A DNA stretch of 64,000 nt from Lasiosphaeria ovina. Its lineage: Eukaryota > Ascomycota > Sordariomycetes > Sordariales > Lasiosphaeriaceae. Positions 50,028 to 60,366 of the stretch are shown here, in pieces. The stretch covers positions 1,994,001-2,058,000 of the forward strand of contig JAULSN010000004.1 of assembly GCA_033439765.1 (NCBI GenBank), read 5' to 3'. Position 1 is the first letter of the stretch. Each line of letters opens with the position of its first letter. Position numbers and translations under genes: made by a program. The notes under the pieces were generated by a model that saw only the letters and a list, made by a program, of their open reading frames with translations, did no database searches and had not been told where the DNA came from.

Positions 50028-51701
50028 TTAGTTCGACGAGGCCTCTCGTGAAAGAGTCCGAGAGAGGCCGGCTTCGGCCCACCACTCGTCGGGGATATCC
50101 TCTCGCCGAGCAAGGTTGCGCACAATGTGCTGCATGTCCTCAATGCCGCCCAGCAGCTCGAGGAGACCATCACCGTCACTGGGGACGACTAGGCCGGTAT
50201 CGCGTACGATATCAGCGTACGAACGGTCACCGCCGCCGTCGCGAACGGTCCGGTGAAAGCGCGTGAGATGGTTGTGCTCCATCTCGTCATCCTCGTCACC
50301 CTCCGTCTCGGAATTTTCACATCCCGACTCGCACGGAGGCTCGAATGCAGACTCTTCAGCCGTATCCGGGTTGGTGAACGAAGTTCTGGAAGAAGCGGCG
50401 GCAGCGCTTTGGGAGGCCGTTGCCGAGGCGAGAGCGGAGGCAGACGCAAACGAAGACCCCACGCTCGGTGGTTGAGGGTCGGGCGTCAGAGTGGACAACA
50501 AAGTGTCCCATGCATTTTCTTCAGGACTGAGACTCCTGTTGCGGTCACCCAGGCCGTCGACTGTGGCAGAGGCCGGGCCCGCACCCGGGGCTGGCTCTGG
50601 AGCTGGAGCTGGAGCTGGACGTGGAGCTGGACCGATGGTGTAAGGTGGCGCCCGCGCGGTGCGGCGGCGGCTGGGACCCAGGGCTGGTCTGGTCTCGGTA
50701 GCGAACCGCGACTCACGCATCTGGCGCATGCTGTTAGCCATGCGGATCCGATGAAGGGCCGCAGGAGATCGTGTCCCGGCGCGAGACTACATCGACGGTA
50801 CCAGTTAGTTGTTATAGCTCTTCAGCCGAATCCAGGCATTCCGCACATGGACTAACGATGTAATGCGGAGGGGTAAGTGGGTGCATACAGGGTGATCGGG
50901 AGCTTGGGTAGACCTGATGTTAGACACCATGGTATACTGCTCGGCGGGAGGTGGCCGTCCGAGCCGCCTCTGGGGTAAGTAGTCGGAATCAAGGCCCGGG
51001 CCTATGGTAGAGGGGAGAAACCGAGACGTTTCATAATCGAGGTTCTGAGCTCCGGCATGCAGGTGGGCCCAGCGCTCGCCAAAGAGGGCAACGACGCGGT
51101 CGTCTAGTATTCCCATGCGACTGGCGACGTCGCGCAACGCTCGGCGTCCGGCTTCCGAGTCCGGTCCCGTGTCATTGTTGTCGCCCGTCGCCGAGGCGGC
51201 CGAGGTTGAATCGGGCGATGACGAAATGCGTCTAGGTGGCGGGTCGTAACTAGTATACGCTGCAGTAGCGGCCAGAGCGCGACGGCGACGGTCACGGATC
51301 TGGTCGGGATTAAGCCGGACGAGGCGGGCTCGACGGATGGTTGAGCGCGCTTGCGCGGGGCTCTTGTCGGCTGCGGGTCGCGATTGGGTGTCGGATTCGA
51401 CTGGCGGCTCATACAACCTGATTGGAGGAAATGGGCAAGTTAGCGCGCAAGGCCTTGCTGACTTGGTAGGCGCGCAAAGGAAAAAAGTTGCCGTCTCGAT
51501 AATACAATGCGAAATTGATGAAGAAACGATGCGGCGCGGGTTTGGCGGCCAAAAGCCGACAAACGCGCGATGAAAAAAAAAAGGATCGCGGGGGATAAGC
51601 GTGCTTGCGCGCGCGCGCGCGCAACGACCAAAGGGCAAAATTAAGGTGGGCAAAACACGGGGGTGGGAGGAGAGAGGGGAGGGAACTTACCGAAGACCCA
51701 T
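50028..51701 (-). CDS. Conserved fungal protein of unknown function, tiny first exon
   Basis: Predicted 432-residue protein in three exons: 51701-51691 (11 nt), 51417-50889 and 50786-50028; introns are 273 and 102 nt and the frame closes. The chosen start gives MGLRLYEPPVESD, which I think is the usual N-terminus of this family in filamentous fungi. Without the 11-nt exon there is no suitable ATG before LYEPP. The protein is Ser/Ala/Pro/Arg-rich and mostly disordered. Two ordered-looking pieces are a basic segment near residues 25-55 (STIRRARLVRLNPDQIRDRR) and a C-terminal segment ending NLARREDIPDEWWAEAGLSR. The DxPDEWWxxAGLSR ending is the most recognisable motif; I know of no assigned function. 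There is no signal peptide or membrane span. It is transcribed away from the folate gene. Confidence 0.75.
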
Positions 51702-52778
51702 CTTCCTCGATTTTGGTCGCAAGACAAGGCTTGAGCCGGATTCCTGCGAAATTGAATGCGCAACGAGGGTGAAAACGAAGACGAGTGCAGTCGCAACGAC
51801 GGGTGCGATAGCGTTGACTCGTCAATCGATGGGAATTCGATGTTGGGGTTGATGCGCCAACGTGTCGATTCGGACCCTCACACAGGAGTCGTGGGGTTGC
51901 GGATGATTTGAAGGGGGAAAGGAAGAGGCGGGCGGCGAAAAATGCGTGATTGCCTTTTTGGACGCGGCTTCCGTTCTCTACTACAGGAGGCTACGGAGGG
52001 ACCCCTTGTTGCTCCAGGCGGTCCGCAGGGAGCCTCCGCTACCGACTGAGTGGCTTGGCATCACGGCCAGGAGTATTGGATACATGCATTAATCAATCTT
52101 GAGTTTATCCGTACACTCACTGCAATGGACGCGCTGCGCTAACGGCACTAACGGCCACAGAGCCACTCAGTGTGCAGACGAATTAAATGCCATAACTTAC
52201 ATCGCAGCCGACTTACGGAGTATATGCACCTATCGGTCAAGCTTCGTTTACAGCGTAGGCGCTCCGGTGGCTCTTGCTGGGCCCGATCGGATCGATTCTA
52301 GAGGGAAGGAAGGCGGCCGCTAAAATCGTCGAACCTAATCCAAAGCCTTGGCAGGAGAGAACGAGAGCTTCTTTCCCTACGAACGGCGTGAGTCACGTTC
52401 CAGGCTGCACGCTGCCCTGCATACTGCACAGCACTGCTCGGTTCGTGGAAGTCGCGACGTGCCAAAACGAATCGACGTCAACAACTGGAAGCCACGGGTC
52501 CACCTTGCAGTAATTGCAGTGCTGACCGAGGCAGGTGCGTTGAGGTGTGCCGGGCGTCATGAGATTTATTTGACACCATCCCTCACTGGATCCTCAACTC
52601 GTGGTTCTGCTGCAAGGTGTCGCGAGCGGCCAGGCAACGGTCAACCGTTCCACAACATGACAGTGGAGCGGTGACGGCGCTGCTTACAGGTGTCTGCGCG
52701 CACGCCAGCGAAAGACAAGATAAGGCAAATTAAATCAAACAGAAGAGTCGGAGTGAGAGAGAAATAGACAGAGAGAGA
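51702..52778. promoter_or_regulatory. Divergent intergenic region upstream of the folate gene
   Basis: A 1077-bp stretch between the start codons of the unknown minus-strand gene and the plus-strand folate gene. It must contain both promoters and leaders. I see no coding frame that I can support and no clear TATA box. An alternating CG run near 51607-51623 lies within the first intron of the minus-strand gene, not here. Confidence 0.5.
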
Positions 52779-53999
52779 ATGATTGACCTCGGATTGGCTC
52801 GCATTGGCCGGCTGCTGCAGCACACACCGCAGACGTGGAAGGCGATCCACGTCGCCGGGACCAATGGCAAGGGCTCGATATGTGCGTCGCTGTCGGCCAT
52901 GCTCAGCGCCAGCGGCGCGTCGTGCGCGCGCTTCACGTCGCCTCATCTCGTGGATCGCTGGGACTGCATCACGGTCGACGAGAAGCCCGTGTCCGAGACC
53001 GTGTTCCTCGCCGCCGAGGACGTGGTCAAGCAGCGCGACAGCGACGGCCGCGTCGGCGCCACCGAGTTTGAGCTCCTGACTGCCACCGCCTTTGAGATCT
53101 TCCACCGCCACAGCGTCGAGTTCGGCGTCATCGAGGTCGGCCTCGGCGGCAAGCTCGACGCCACAAACGCCATGCACCACAAGGCCGTCACCGTCATCGC
53201 CAAGATCGGCCTCGACCACCAGTCTTTCCTCGGCACCACCCTCGACGACATCGCCCTGCACAAGGCCGGCATCATGCGCCCCGGCGTGCCCTGTGTCGTC
53301 GACGCCTCCAACCAGCCATCAGTCCGCGCCGTCATCGAGCAGCACGCGAGGGACGTCGGCGTCGAGGTGCACTACCCCAACGTGGCCAGTGTTGCCGAGT
53401 CTCTCTCAGGGGCGGGTTTCGAGCCGCACCAGATCCAAAACCTGGCTTGCGCCCATCTGGCCTTCCGTCTAGCACGTCCCGACCACGACAGCTCGCTGGC
53501 CGGCCTTCTCCCAGCAGTCAGACAGCTGCAGTGGCCGGGCCGGCTGCAGATGCTCGACATTCGCAAGATCACGGACCGCCAGCCGAAGGTCCTCCTGGAT
53601 GGGGCCCACAACACCCAGTCGGCCGAGGTCCTAGCCGCCTACGTGCAAAAGCACCTGCGCGCACAACCAGGCCAGCCCGTCACCTGGGTCCTGGCCGCGA
53701 CCCAGGGCAAGGACATGGACGGCATCCTCGCGCTGCTGCTCCAGTCCGGCGACCGGGTGGCCGCCGTCCGCTTTGAGCCCGTAGACGGGATGCCCTGGGT
53801 CAAAGCCGCGGACCCGGCCGAGATCCTACAGGTGGCGGGCCGCCACGGCGCGGACCCTGCCGCCGGGCTGTACAATGCGGGCGACAGCGTCAAGGATGCC
53901 CTGGCCTGGGCATCGGCGAGCGCCGCCGGCGGGCCCCTCGTCGTCGCCGGCAGTCTCTATCTAGTCTCTAGCGTCCTGCGGCTGCTCCGGGCCTCGTAA
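52779..53999 (+). CDS. fol3: Dihydrofolate synthase / folylpolyglutamate synthase
   Basis: Intronless 406-residue enzyme of the Mur ligase superfamily. It ligates glutamate to dihydropteroate or to folates with ATP. Visible signatures are the phosphate-binding loop HVAGTNGKGS (residues 24-33), TSPHLVDRWDCI just after, the family motif IEVGLGGKLDATN (about 117-129), the IGLDHQSFLG segment, and LLDGAHNTQS in the C-terminal domain. The length and short N-terminus with no targeting peptide fit the cytosolic Fol3-type dihydrofolate synthase of fungi better than the longer mitochondrial/cytosolic Met7-type folylpolyglutamate synthase, so I favour the former. The start is the first ATG, placing the glycine loop where this family has it. 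Codon use is strongly GC-biased (third positions mostly C/G), as in the next two genes. Confidence 0.9.
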   Translation: MIDLGLARIGRLLQHTPQTWKAIHVAGTNGKGSICASLSAMLSASGASCARFTSPHLVDRWDCITVDEKPVSETVFLAAEDVVKQRDSDGRVGATEFELLTATAFEIFHRHSVEFGVIEVGLGGKLDATNAMHHKAVTVIAKIGLDHQSFLGTTLDDIALHKAGIMRPGVPCVVDASNQPSVRAVIEQHARDVGVEVHYPNVASVAESLSGAGFEPHQIQNLACAHLAFRLARPDHDSSLAGLLPAVRQLQWPGRLQMLDIRKITDRQPKVLLDGAHNTQSAEVLAAYVQKHLRAQPGQPVTWVLAATQGKDMDGILALLLQSGDRVAAVRFEPVDGMPWVKAADPAEILQVAGRHGADPAAGLYNAGDSVKDALAWASASAAGGPLVVAGSLYLVSSVLRLLRAS

Positions 54000-54412
54000 A
54001 GGTAAAGATATAGAATAAAATAAATATCGGCCAGCTCATCAGACCGTAGAGGGGTTTCAACAACCCTAGACGGAATAGAATTCGCTGTAATTATACAGCT
54101 GAATAAAAGACTACGGAATTCGTTTATATACTTGGATATATATCAATTATAATTTTAGCAAAATCTACTCAACTTCACTACTCAATTCCTCATAACTTAA
54201 TACATCCCGGAAAAGCTGTCCAAAAAGCTGTCTTTTCCGGTCGACGGGTTTGAGGTTTAAATATCAGTTTTTTTTGGCTTGGGCACGGTTCATCCAGGTG
54301 GCTTTAGTTCCATCCTTGCTCCATCCATCCTTTCCATCCTCTCAACCCCCGGCAAGAATAAACAACAAACCCCGTCAAAGACCAAAAAGGGCATAAATAG
54401 AAATAAGCCATC
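54000..54412. other. AT-rich spacer between fol3-like and DUF218-type genes
   Basis: A 413-bp intergenic spacer that is strikingly AT-rich from about 54005 to 54205 compared with the GC-rich genes on both sides. It probably contains the fol3-like 3' end and the promoter of the downstream gene. It contains the inverted repeat at 54207-54240. Confidence 0.6.
54207..54240. repeat. 34-bp inverted repeat with internal direct repeat
   Basis: The outer arms CCGGAAAAG and CTTTTCCGG are perfect 9-bp inverted repeats. Within them AAAAGCTGTC occurs twice as a direct repeat. It lies about 170 bp upstream of the next start codon. Confidence 0.8.
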
Positions 54413-55419
54413 ATGTCCTCTCCTCCACCAAACCACCTCGTCATCGTCTGCGGGCATGCCATCTGGTCCGGCGGCCCGGCGAACGGCTGGGACGAGCGCG
54501 AGTGGCTGATCGAGAGCTACAAGCGCGGCGAGACCCCCACCTTTATCGAACACATCCGCGCCGGCGTGCGCGTGCTGGCCGGCGACGAGCGCGCTGTTTT
54601 GGTGTTTTCTGGGTGAGTGAATATTTTTTCTTTTTTTTTCTTTGTCTTGCTATTTCGATTCTAATTCTTTTCTTTTTTTTCTCCCTCTCGTTGTACTTTG
54701 TTCATAAATCATGAGATGATGTTGCTTGCTTTCCGTGCGAACTCATTTGCTTATTTAACCCGACGCCGTCCTCTCCCTCCAGCGGCCCGACGCGCAACGA
54801 GACACAGCTGTCCGAGGCCCGGAGCTACTACAACCTGGCGGCAGCGAACGGCTTCTTCGGGCTCCTCCCCTTTGCTAGTAGTAGGATCCTGCTCGAGGAG
54901 CGCGCGCTGGACTCGTATTACAACATCCTCTTCTCCGTCGCCGAGTTCTGGCGCGCGCACGCCACCTGGCCCGAGCGCCTCACCATTGTCAGCCACGCCT
55001 TCAAGCGCGCGCGCCTCGTCGACGCCCACTGCGCCGCCATAGGGTTTCTCCCGCTGGATCGTGTTGGGTTTGTCGGCATCAACCCGCCGGGGGTGGGGGA
55101 GAGCCGCCTGCGGGAGAGCACGGGGGTGTCTGGCGATGGTGGCGGCGCACATGTCTCGCGGGAAAAGGCCGAGGCTATGCAGGGCGTCCAGCTGGTGGTG
55201 GGCCAGTGGGCTGACGACCCCCACGGCGTGGGAGAGGCGCTCGCGGGGAAGAGGCGCGCGCGGAACTGCTGGGCCGTGGACCAGCGGCTTTTCTTTAGCG
55301 AGGAGGAGCGGGTACGCAGTGGCGTTGGCACTCGGGTGCTGGGCGACGGGAGCGAGGCACTGGACGATAACGGAGTGAGGCCTTGGGGGACGATGGGGGG
55401 TGATATAGAGGCTAGGTAG
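54413..55419 (+). CDS. DUF218-type (YdcF-like) protein of unknown function
   Basis: Predicted 278-residue protein in two exons, 54413-54612 and 54783-55419, with a 170-nt T-rich intron. It begins with a beta-strand and loop, HLVIVCGHAIWSGG, followed by GVRVLAGDERAVLVFSGG and TRNETQLSEARSYY. This is the layout of the DUF218/YdcF-like fold: a Rossmann-like strand, then a conserved Ser-Gly-Gly and a Thr-rich helix. A later segment LTIVSHAFKRAR matches the second conserved strand-helix of that family. It resembles the uncharacterised fission yeast protein SPAC57A10.07. The biochemical role is not established. There is no signal peptide or membrane span. It converges with the hydrolase gene, only 101 bp separating the stop codons. 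Confidence 0.82.
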
Positions 55420-55520
55420 TAGCGTAGAATCACAAGCACGCAGCCAAAGTAAAAAAAAACACCACGCAGCCTGTCTGCATTGGGCGGGCCCCGCCCCCTT
55501 CTGATATTGTGGTCAAGATT

Positions 55521-56834
55521 TCAGATCTTGGAAGCCCGCTGCTCGTCGCCCGCAGCCCCGTCCGCCACCGCAGCAGGGTCGCCCCGGCCTGCGCTCGCAA
55601 CCGCGCCCACGACGAACCGGATCGAGTCCTTGACCATTGCCGGACTGAACGTGTGGCCAATGCCCGGATAGACGCGGTCGTCGACCGAGATGCCCTCGTC
55701 CTGGAATAGGGATCCTGTCGCCTCCTTGAACCACTGCAGGAAGGGCTCCGAGCACCGGTACGGCACCAGCTTGTCGTCGCCGCCGGAGCAGAGCAAGAAT
55801 CTCTTGCCGCGCAGCCGGTCGTGCAACGCCTGCCTCAGAGCGTCCCTGTTGTCGGCCGCTTCTGGTAGCGGCGGCGCTGTTAGGTCCGGCACGCTGGACG
55901 TCCCGAACAGGATGCCCTTGGGGTCCGCCTTGCGGCACGACTCTACCAGGGCTGGCGGGAAGTCGCGGCTGCCGAAGAAAGACGGCGCCCCGTCGTCTCC
56001 GGCCCCTTCCCGGGCGGAGAGATATGTCGCTCTCTTTGACTTTTTGGCCCGGTCCGCGATGAGATCTGTTTGGCGACTTTTGAGCACATGCATTTCTTAC
56101 TCGGGGCATTGGGGTGAGACTCACACTGGAAATCAGGGCAGCCCACGACGACTACACCGGCGCGCACCCTCGGGTCGACAAACATTAGCTGCCACACGCT
56201 GTGGCCTCCCAGTGATATCCCGAGCGCCACATGGTGGTCGATTGTCCTCGGCTGCCCTCCATCCTCGCCGTCGTGGAAGAGATAGCTGCTTACCGAGTCG
56301 CTGGGGCAGGGTCAGCATGCATGGCTGCGGAAACGCATACACTCAGGGGGTGGGAAAGTGAAAAAAAGGGCAGGAAACGCACAGCAAGACAATCTGGTCC
56401 GCCACCGTGCCTGCAATCGTGCCAAACATGTCCTGGGCGTGGGTCTGGTTCCCCTCGCGCCAGGCGCCGTTGGCGGGCTCGTGCACGAGACGGGTGCCGT
56501 GGTTGCGCTGGTCGAAAGCCAGGGCGATCAGGCCGCGACCACCACCGCTACCACCGCTAGAGGACACATCTGACGACGCTGCACCAGCGGCGGCGCTGTC
56601 GGCGTTCTCCTTCCACCACGCATCGACGCACCGCGCCGCAATGTCGGCCATGACCTCCTTCTTCCGCAGGCGGGGGTGGTGCAGCCACAGACACGATATG
56701 CGCGACGCGCTCGACGCCGCCACCTCGTCTAGTCCGTACACGTCGACGAGCAGCCCGGTCATGTGCACCGTGCGCACCGACACTGCCGGCGGCGCGGGGA
56801 TCGCCGGGACCACGGCTTGTTCTTCCTTGGTCAT
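55521..56834 (-). CDS. Alpha/beta hydrolase
   Basis: Predicted 390-residue protein in three exons: 56834-56383, 56300-56125 and 56065-55521 (introns 82 and 59 nt). The catalytic triad is visible: nucleophile Ser180 in GISLGG, an acid in SGGDDKLVP (Asp306/307) and His347 in GIGHTFSP. AFDQRNHGTR earlier is the oxyanion-side loop usual in this fold. VVGCPDFQYLIADRAKKS forms across the second intron and resembles a group of fungal cytosolic hydrolases annotated only as alpha/beta-hydrolase. The substrate is unknown. No signal peptide or membrane span is seen. The start is the ATG giving MTKEEQAVVP; the frame is open slightly upstream, but without an ATG. The second intron's acceptor was chosen because the alternative AG leads into the wrong frame. 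Confidence 0.87.
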
Positions 56835-59397
56835 TTTTGTGTGATGTGATTGTTGACACGAAGTCGTTGCTTTTTTCCCTTTTGCCAAGCTGGCTTCAAT
56901 TTCAGTGGATTGCGGCTAGCGCTTGGCCGTGCTTTCCTACCTAGGTATTCTTCGTGCTGCGCGACTGGGGATCAAAATGAAGTGATCAAGAACTTGAAGC
57001 AACCCGTCGTGCAATCACACACTTGATGGGTCAAGAACGACTAAAAAAGGTGCCTGAAGGCTGAAACCAGGACAGGCCGGGGTACCCCGCGATCCACATG
57101 GGATCCCCACAGGGGTTCGAAAAGCTCCATCAGCAGATCGGACGAGATCCCGGGAGGGGGAGAACCTTCAAGATCTGCAGCAAAGCTAATAACGAGAATT
57201 ACCACGGAAAAGTGATCCATCAGGTACCCAGGTAGTTACCACACGCGGCTTCTAGCTCAGTGACAAAGTGACAGCCAAGCAAGCCGACCTCGAACCTCTG
57301 CCATGGATGTCGAATCCATCTCTTGAACGGGCGAGGAGATCCATCAGCCGCAGGAGCATGGCAGCCCCAAAATAGATCCGAACGAAACGACGTCACTTTC
57401 CCGAGACCCTCCCAAAAAAAAAAAAAAAAAAAAAAGAACGAAAACCGGGAGAGCGAGTCTGCCTAAAATTGCGAGGCGTCCAATCCGTCTCCGCCTAAGG
57501 CAATTGTACATGTTCAACCTTACACATGAGACACCCAAACAGCCCACATAGCGCGCCAGGCGCCGTCGCACGGCACAGAAGCAAGGACCTCCAATCGCTT
57601 AAGTTTTGTTTTCCAAATGAGAAAAGAAAGAAGAGAAAAAGAAAGGAAAATTAGTTCAGACGACAAGCCATGCTAAGTGGCGGGGCAGTAGGCAGGGGCA
57701 GGGATGTTATTTGAGCATTTCCCTTTTTTTTCTTTCCGAGGACGCGTGGTCCGATGATGTGGACTTGCTGTTCTTGCCTTCCATTCCTGGAACCTTTCTT
57801 CTTGTTAGTACGTATTTCGGTGCCTAAAAAAAAATCCGGAAACAAGGAGGAGAGACATGAAGAGGGGCAAAATGCAAGAAGAAGAAAAAAATGAGGCAAA
57901 AAAGCCTTTCCGTCAGTCATCGTTCCCTCGTTTATTAGCTGCGCGCGACTACTACGGAATAATCGCCAGATCAACCTAGAGAGACGGCTGAAGCGTGCGT
58001 CGTCACGGGCAGCGAGGCTGAATGAAGCCTTGGTATTCTGCTTTGCTTTGCCTTCAGCGTCTAGTCACTGAGTGGCAAATAATGAAAAGAGAAAAAAGAG
58101 GGAGAAGAAACGAAGAAACCGCCCCATAAGAAAAAGAAGAAGATGTACGTAAATACCGTAATGTCGACCAGATAGCCAGCCACAAAAAGCCTCGGCCGAA
58201 AAAAGAAAAGAAGAAAAAACAGCCCACCGTGCAACTTGCAGCTGCCTGATGTTGATGTTCCTAGCCAAACACACACGTCAAGTTCTTGGCGATTCGCGCC
58301 TTTACAACCGTGCCCGAGAGCAATATATTCTATGTTTCTTAGCAGAAGGCTTCTGCGTTATAGGGTAGACGGTGATAGAACAGCAACAGCAAGGTAGCCC
58401 AAGTAATATATACCGTACTGACATACATACATACATACATACATGCATACATACATACATACATGCATACTGTACAGGCAAGGAAAGGGAAGGCAAGGCA
58501 AGGCGTGGTGGAGAGAGAGCTTTGGGTGCATCCGTACCTACCTAGCCATCCTCTACCTATCCTATCCTAGAAATAGACACCTAGACAGAGCGTGAACAAA
58601 TACAGATACAACTCCAAAGACATGCGCTGTCAGATAACCAATTTTGTCAATACTTCATACATATTCCATAATAGAGACGAGATGGCAAGAAGTACGCGAA
58701 GTGAGGTGAGGTGAGGTGAGGTGAGTGGAAGATAGAGAGAGGTAGATAGCTAAGTAGAGGTAGAGGTAGAGGTAGAGATAGATTGCTTCCCCCAACAACC
58801 AGAAAAGCCGCGCATGAGTTGCGTGAGGTTTGTTTTCATGACTTCGTGCCAACAGACAGACAGACAAATAATAAAGCTGTAACATTTGTGTGTTGTGAGG
58901 GAAACAAACCCCCTCCGCCCCCTCCGCCCCCTCCCCTCCCCTTGGCCGAACCCACCCCAAACAAACCCCCAAAAGACGAGACGAGGCAAGAGGAGCTAGT
59001 AAATATCCTCAAAAAACGGTTCGCAACCTAAAAAAAAACGCCATATTCCCTGTCCTTAAATCTACCTAGGGTTCGTTATGTATTTGGTATATCTCGCCCC
59101 CGCCAGTGTGTCCCAACGCCGATTCAAAAAGGCTAAATGGTAAAGAAAAGCCAAAGGTTGCCCGCCGGAATCGCTCAATCAGCCCGAAAATGTCAAACTC
59201 CTCGTCCATGCTATGCTCATCTGTGGGTCGCCAAAATGACAAAATGAAAAGAGGGGGGAATCATGTTCGGATGCAGATGAAAGAAAAGAAGCAAGGAAAT
59301 CTCAGGATGGGACTGCGTGTCGTACTGAGCAGGTATGGGGGGTGTCAGGGTTGCAGGGTGAAGATGGCACAGCCTATGCGTCGGTCGCAAATGCTTC
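56835..59397. other. Intergenic, simple-repeat rich
   Basis: No gene recognised. The left part should hold the promoter of the minus-strand hydrolase, with a CCTAGGTA palindrome near 56940. The right part probably holds the 3' untranslated region of the minus-strand zinc-finger gene. Repeats are a run of 22 A at 57414-57435, (ACAT)n at 58421-58469, (GGTGA)n at 58701-58727 and (GAGGTA)n at 58755-58776. A-rich runs near 57830 and 59025 are also seen. Confidence 0.55.
58421..58469. repeat. (ACAT)n microsatellite
   Basis: About twelve tandem ACAT units, with two interruptions by GCAT. Confidence 0.93.
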
Positions 59398-60366
59398 CTA
59401 AATCATTGTTGCGGCCGCCATAGGAGCCTGAGGCGCAAGGCGCGGCTGCAAAGCCTCCTGGAGCTGAGCAATCTTATGCATCATTGACACCGTCTGCCGG
59501 TTCTGCGCATCGACCTGCCGGCGCAGCTCCTCGTTTTCGAGCCGCACTCGCTTGATCTCCTCACGCAAGTCCGCGCCCTCCTCGGGCTCGCGCTTGCGTT
59601 TTTGACCCGCCGCAGCGTCGCTGGCCGCGTCATCGGTTTCGCCCTCGGTCCCGTTTGGCGCCCCATTTTGCGTGTGCACTCGCCGCAGGTGCTCGTTCAG
59701 GTTCTCCAGTCGAGAGAAGCCCTTGTTCGTGTGGCGCTTGCAGTTGACGTGCGGACAGTTGAACGAGTTTTTGGGACCGCCGTGCTTTCCGTGCACCTCT
59801 CGCTCGTGCCGCAGCAGCCCGCCCGAGTATGTGAAACCAGGAAGCTTCTCGCAACCTATGGCGGCGCACTTATATGGGCGATCGTGCTTGTCCATGTGTT
59901 TGCTGTAACACCCTGTTAGTCGGCGCACACACAAACAATGTGCAGCAGCAGCAGCAGCACCACGACCACTAAAGGGGCAGGGGGAAACTTACTTCCACTC
60001 GCATTTGCGACCAAACTCCTTCATGTCTTCGCTGCACCCCGGCCAGGTACACACATATTTCCCGTCGATATTTTTGGTCACCTCGCGGTCCGGCTTCGGT
60101 ATCGCCTTGATGCGCTGGGGCGTTGTCGCGGTAGGCGAGTCCTCTTTTGACAGTGGCGGAGCACCGAGGTCGAGACGGGGCTCCGATGTGTCAACGAAGT
60201 TGGGTGGCGGAGCATTAAACGTTGCGACCGTGGCCAAATCGTTGACAACAGCGTCTGTCGGATCTGAGAAGCGGTCGGGGTCGGGGTTGGGATCGTGGTG
60301 GTGCTCGTCCATGGGCGGATAGTTGCCATCGTGGATAAAGTTGCGAGTCTCGAAGACGACGCTCAT
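59398..60366 (-). CDS. C2H2 zinc-finger protein with C-terminal coiled coil
   Basis: Predicted 292-residue protein in two exons, 60366-59993 and 59902-59398, with a 90-nt phase-2 intron. The first finger is Cys106-X4-Cys111-X15-His127-X3-His131 and is split by the intron. The second is Cys137-X4-Cys142 ... His157-X4-His162, and the third Cys174-X4-Cys179 ... His196-X4-His201. A Lys/Arg cluster (GQKRKREPEEG) follows and may be a nuclear localisation signal. Then comes a heptad-rich segment (about 238-282, LREEIKRVRLENEELRRQV), probably a dimerising coiled coil. The first 100 residues are acidic and His/Asp/Pro-rich. The module layout and intron position match those of the zinc-finger gene at 4.5-7.2 kb, so both are likely fungal C2H2 regulators of one family. 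Start is the ATG giving MSVVFETRNF. Upstream sequence in this frame is open but looks non-coding. Confidence 0.82.

Noticed and set aside
52783..53776. Several long frames on both strands within the folate gene and its neighbours
   Set aside because: Shadows caused by high-GC third codon positions of the real gene in frame.
57250..57340. Possible tRNA (TAGCTCAGTG A-box-like word and TCGAATCC B-box-like word)
   Set aside because: No consistent acceptor or anticodon stem could be folded, the spacing is wrong for a standard tRNA, and the T-loop lacks the normal TTCRA sequence.
57414..57435. Poly-A runs (also 13148-13168, and poly-T at 27272-27293) as traces of retroposition
   Set aside because: No target-site duplications or adjoining element sequence were seen; simple homopolymer runs explain them.
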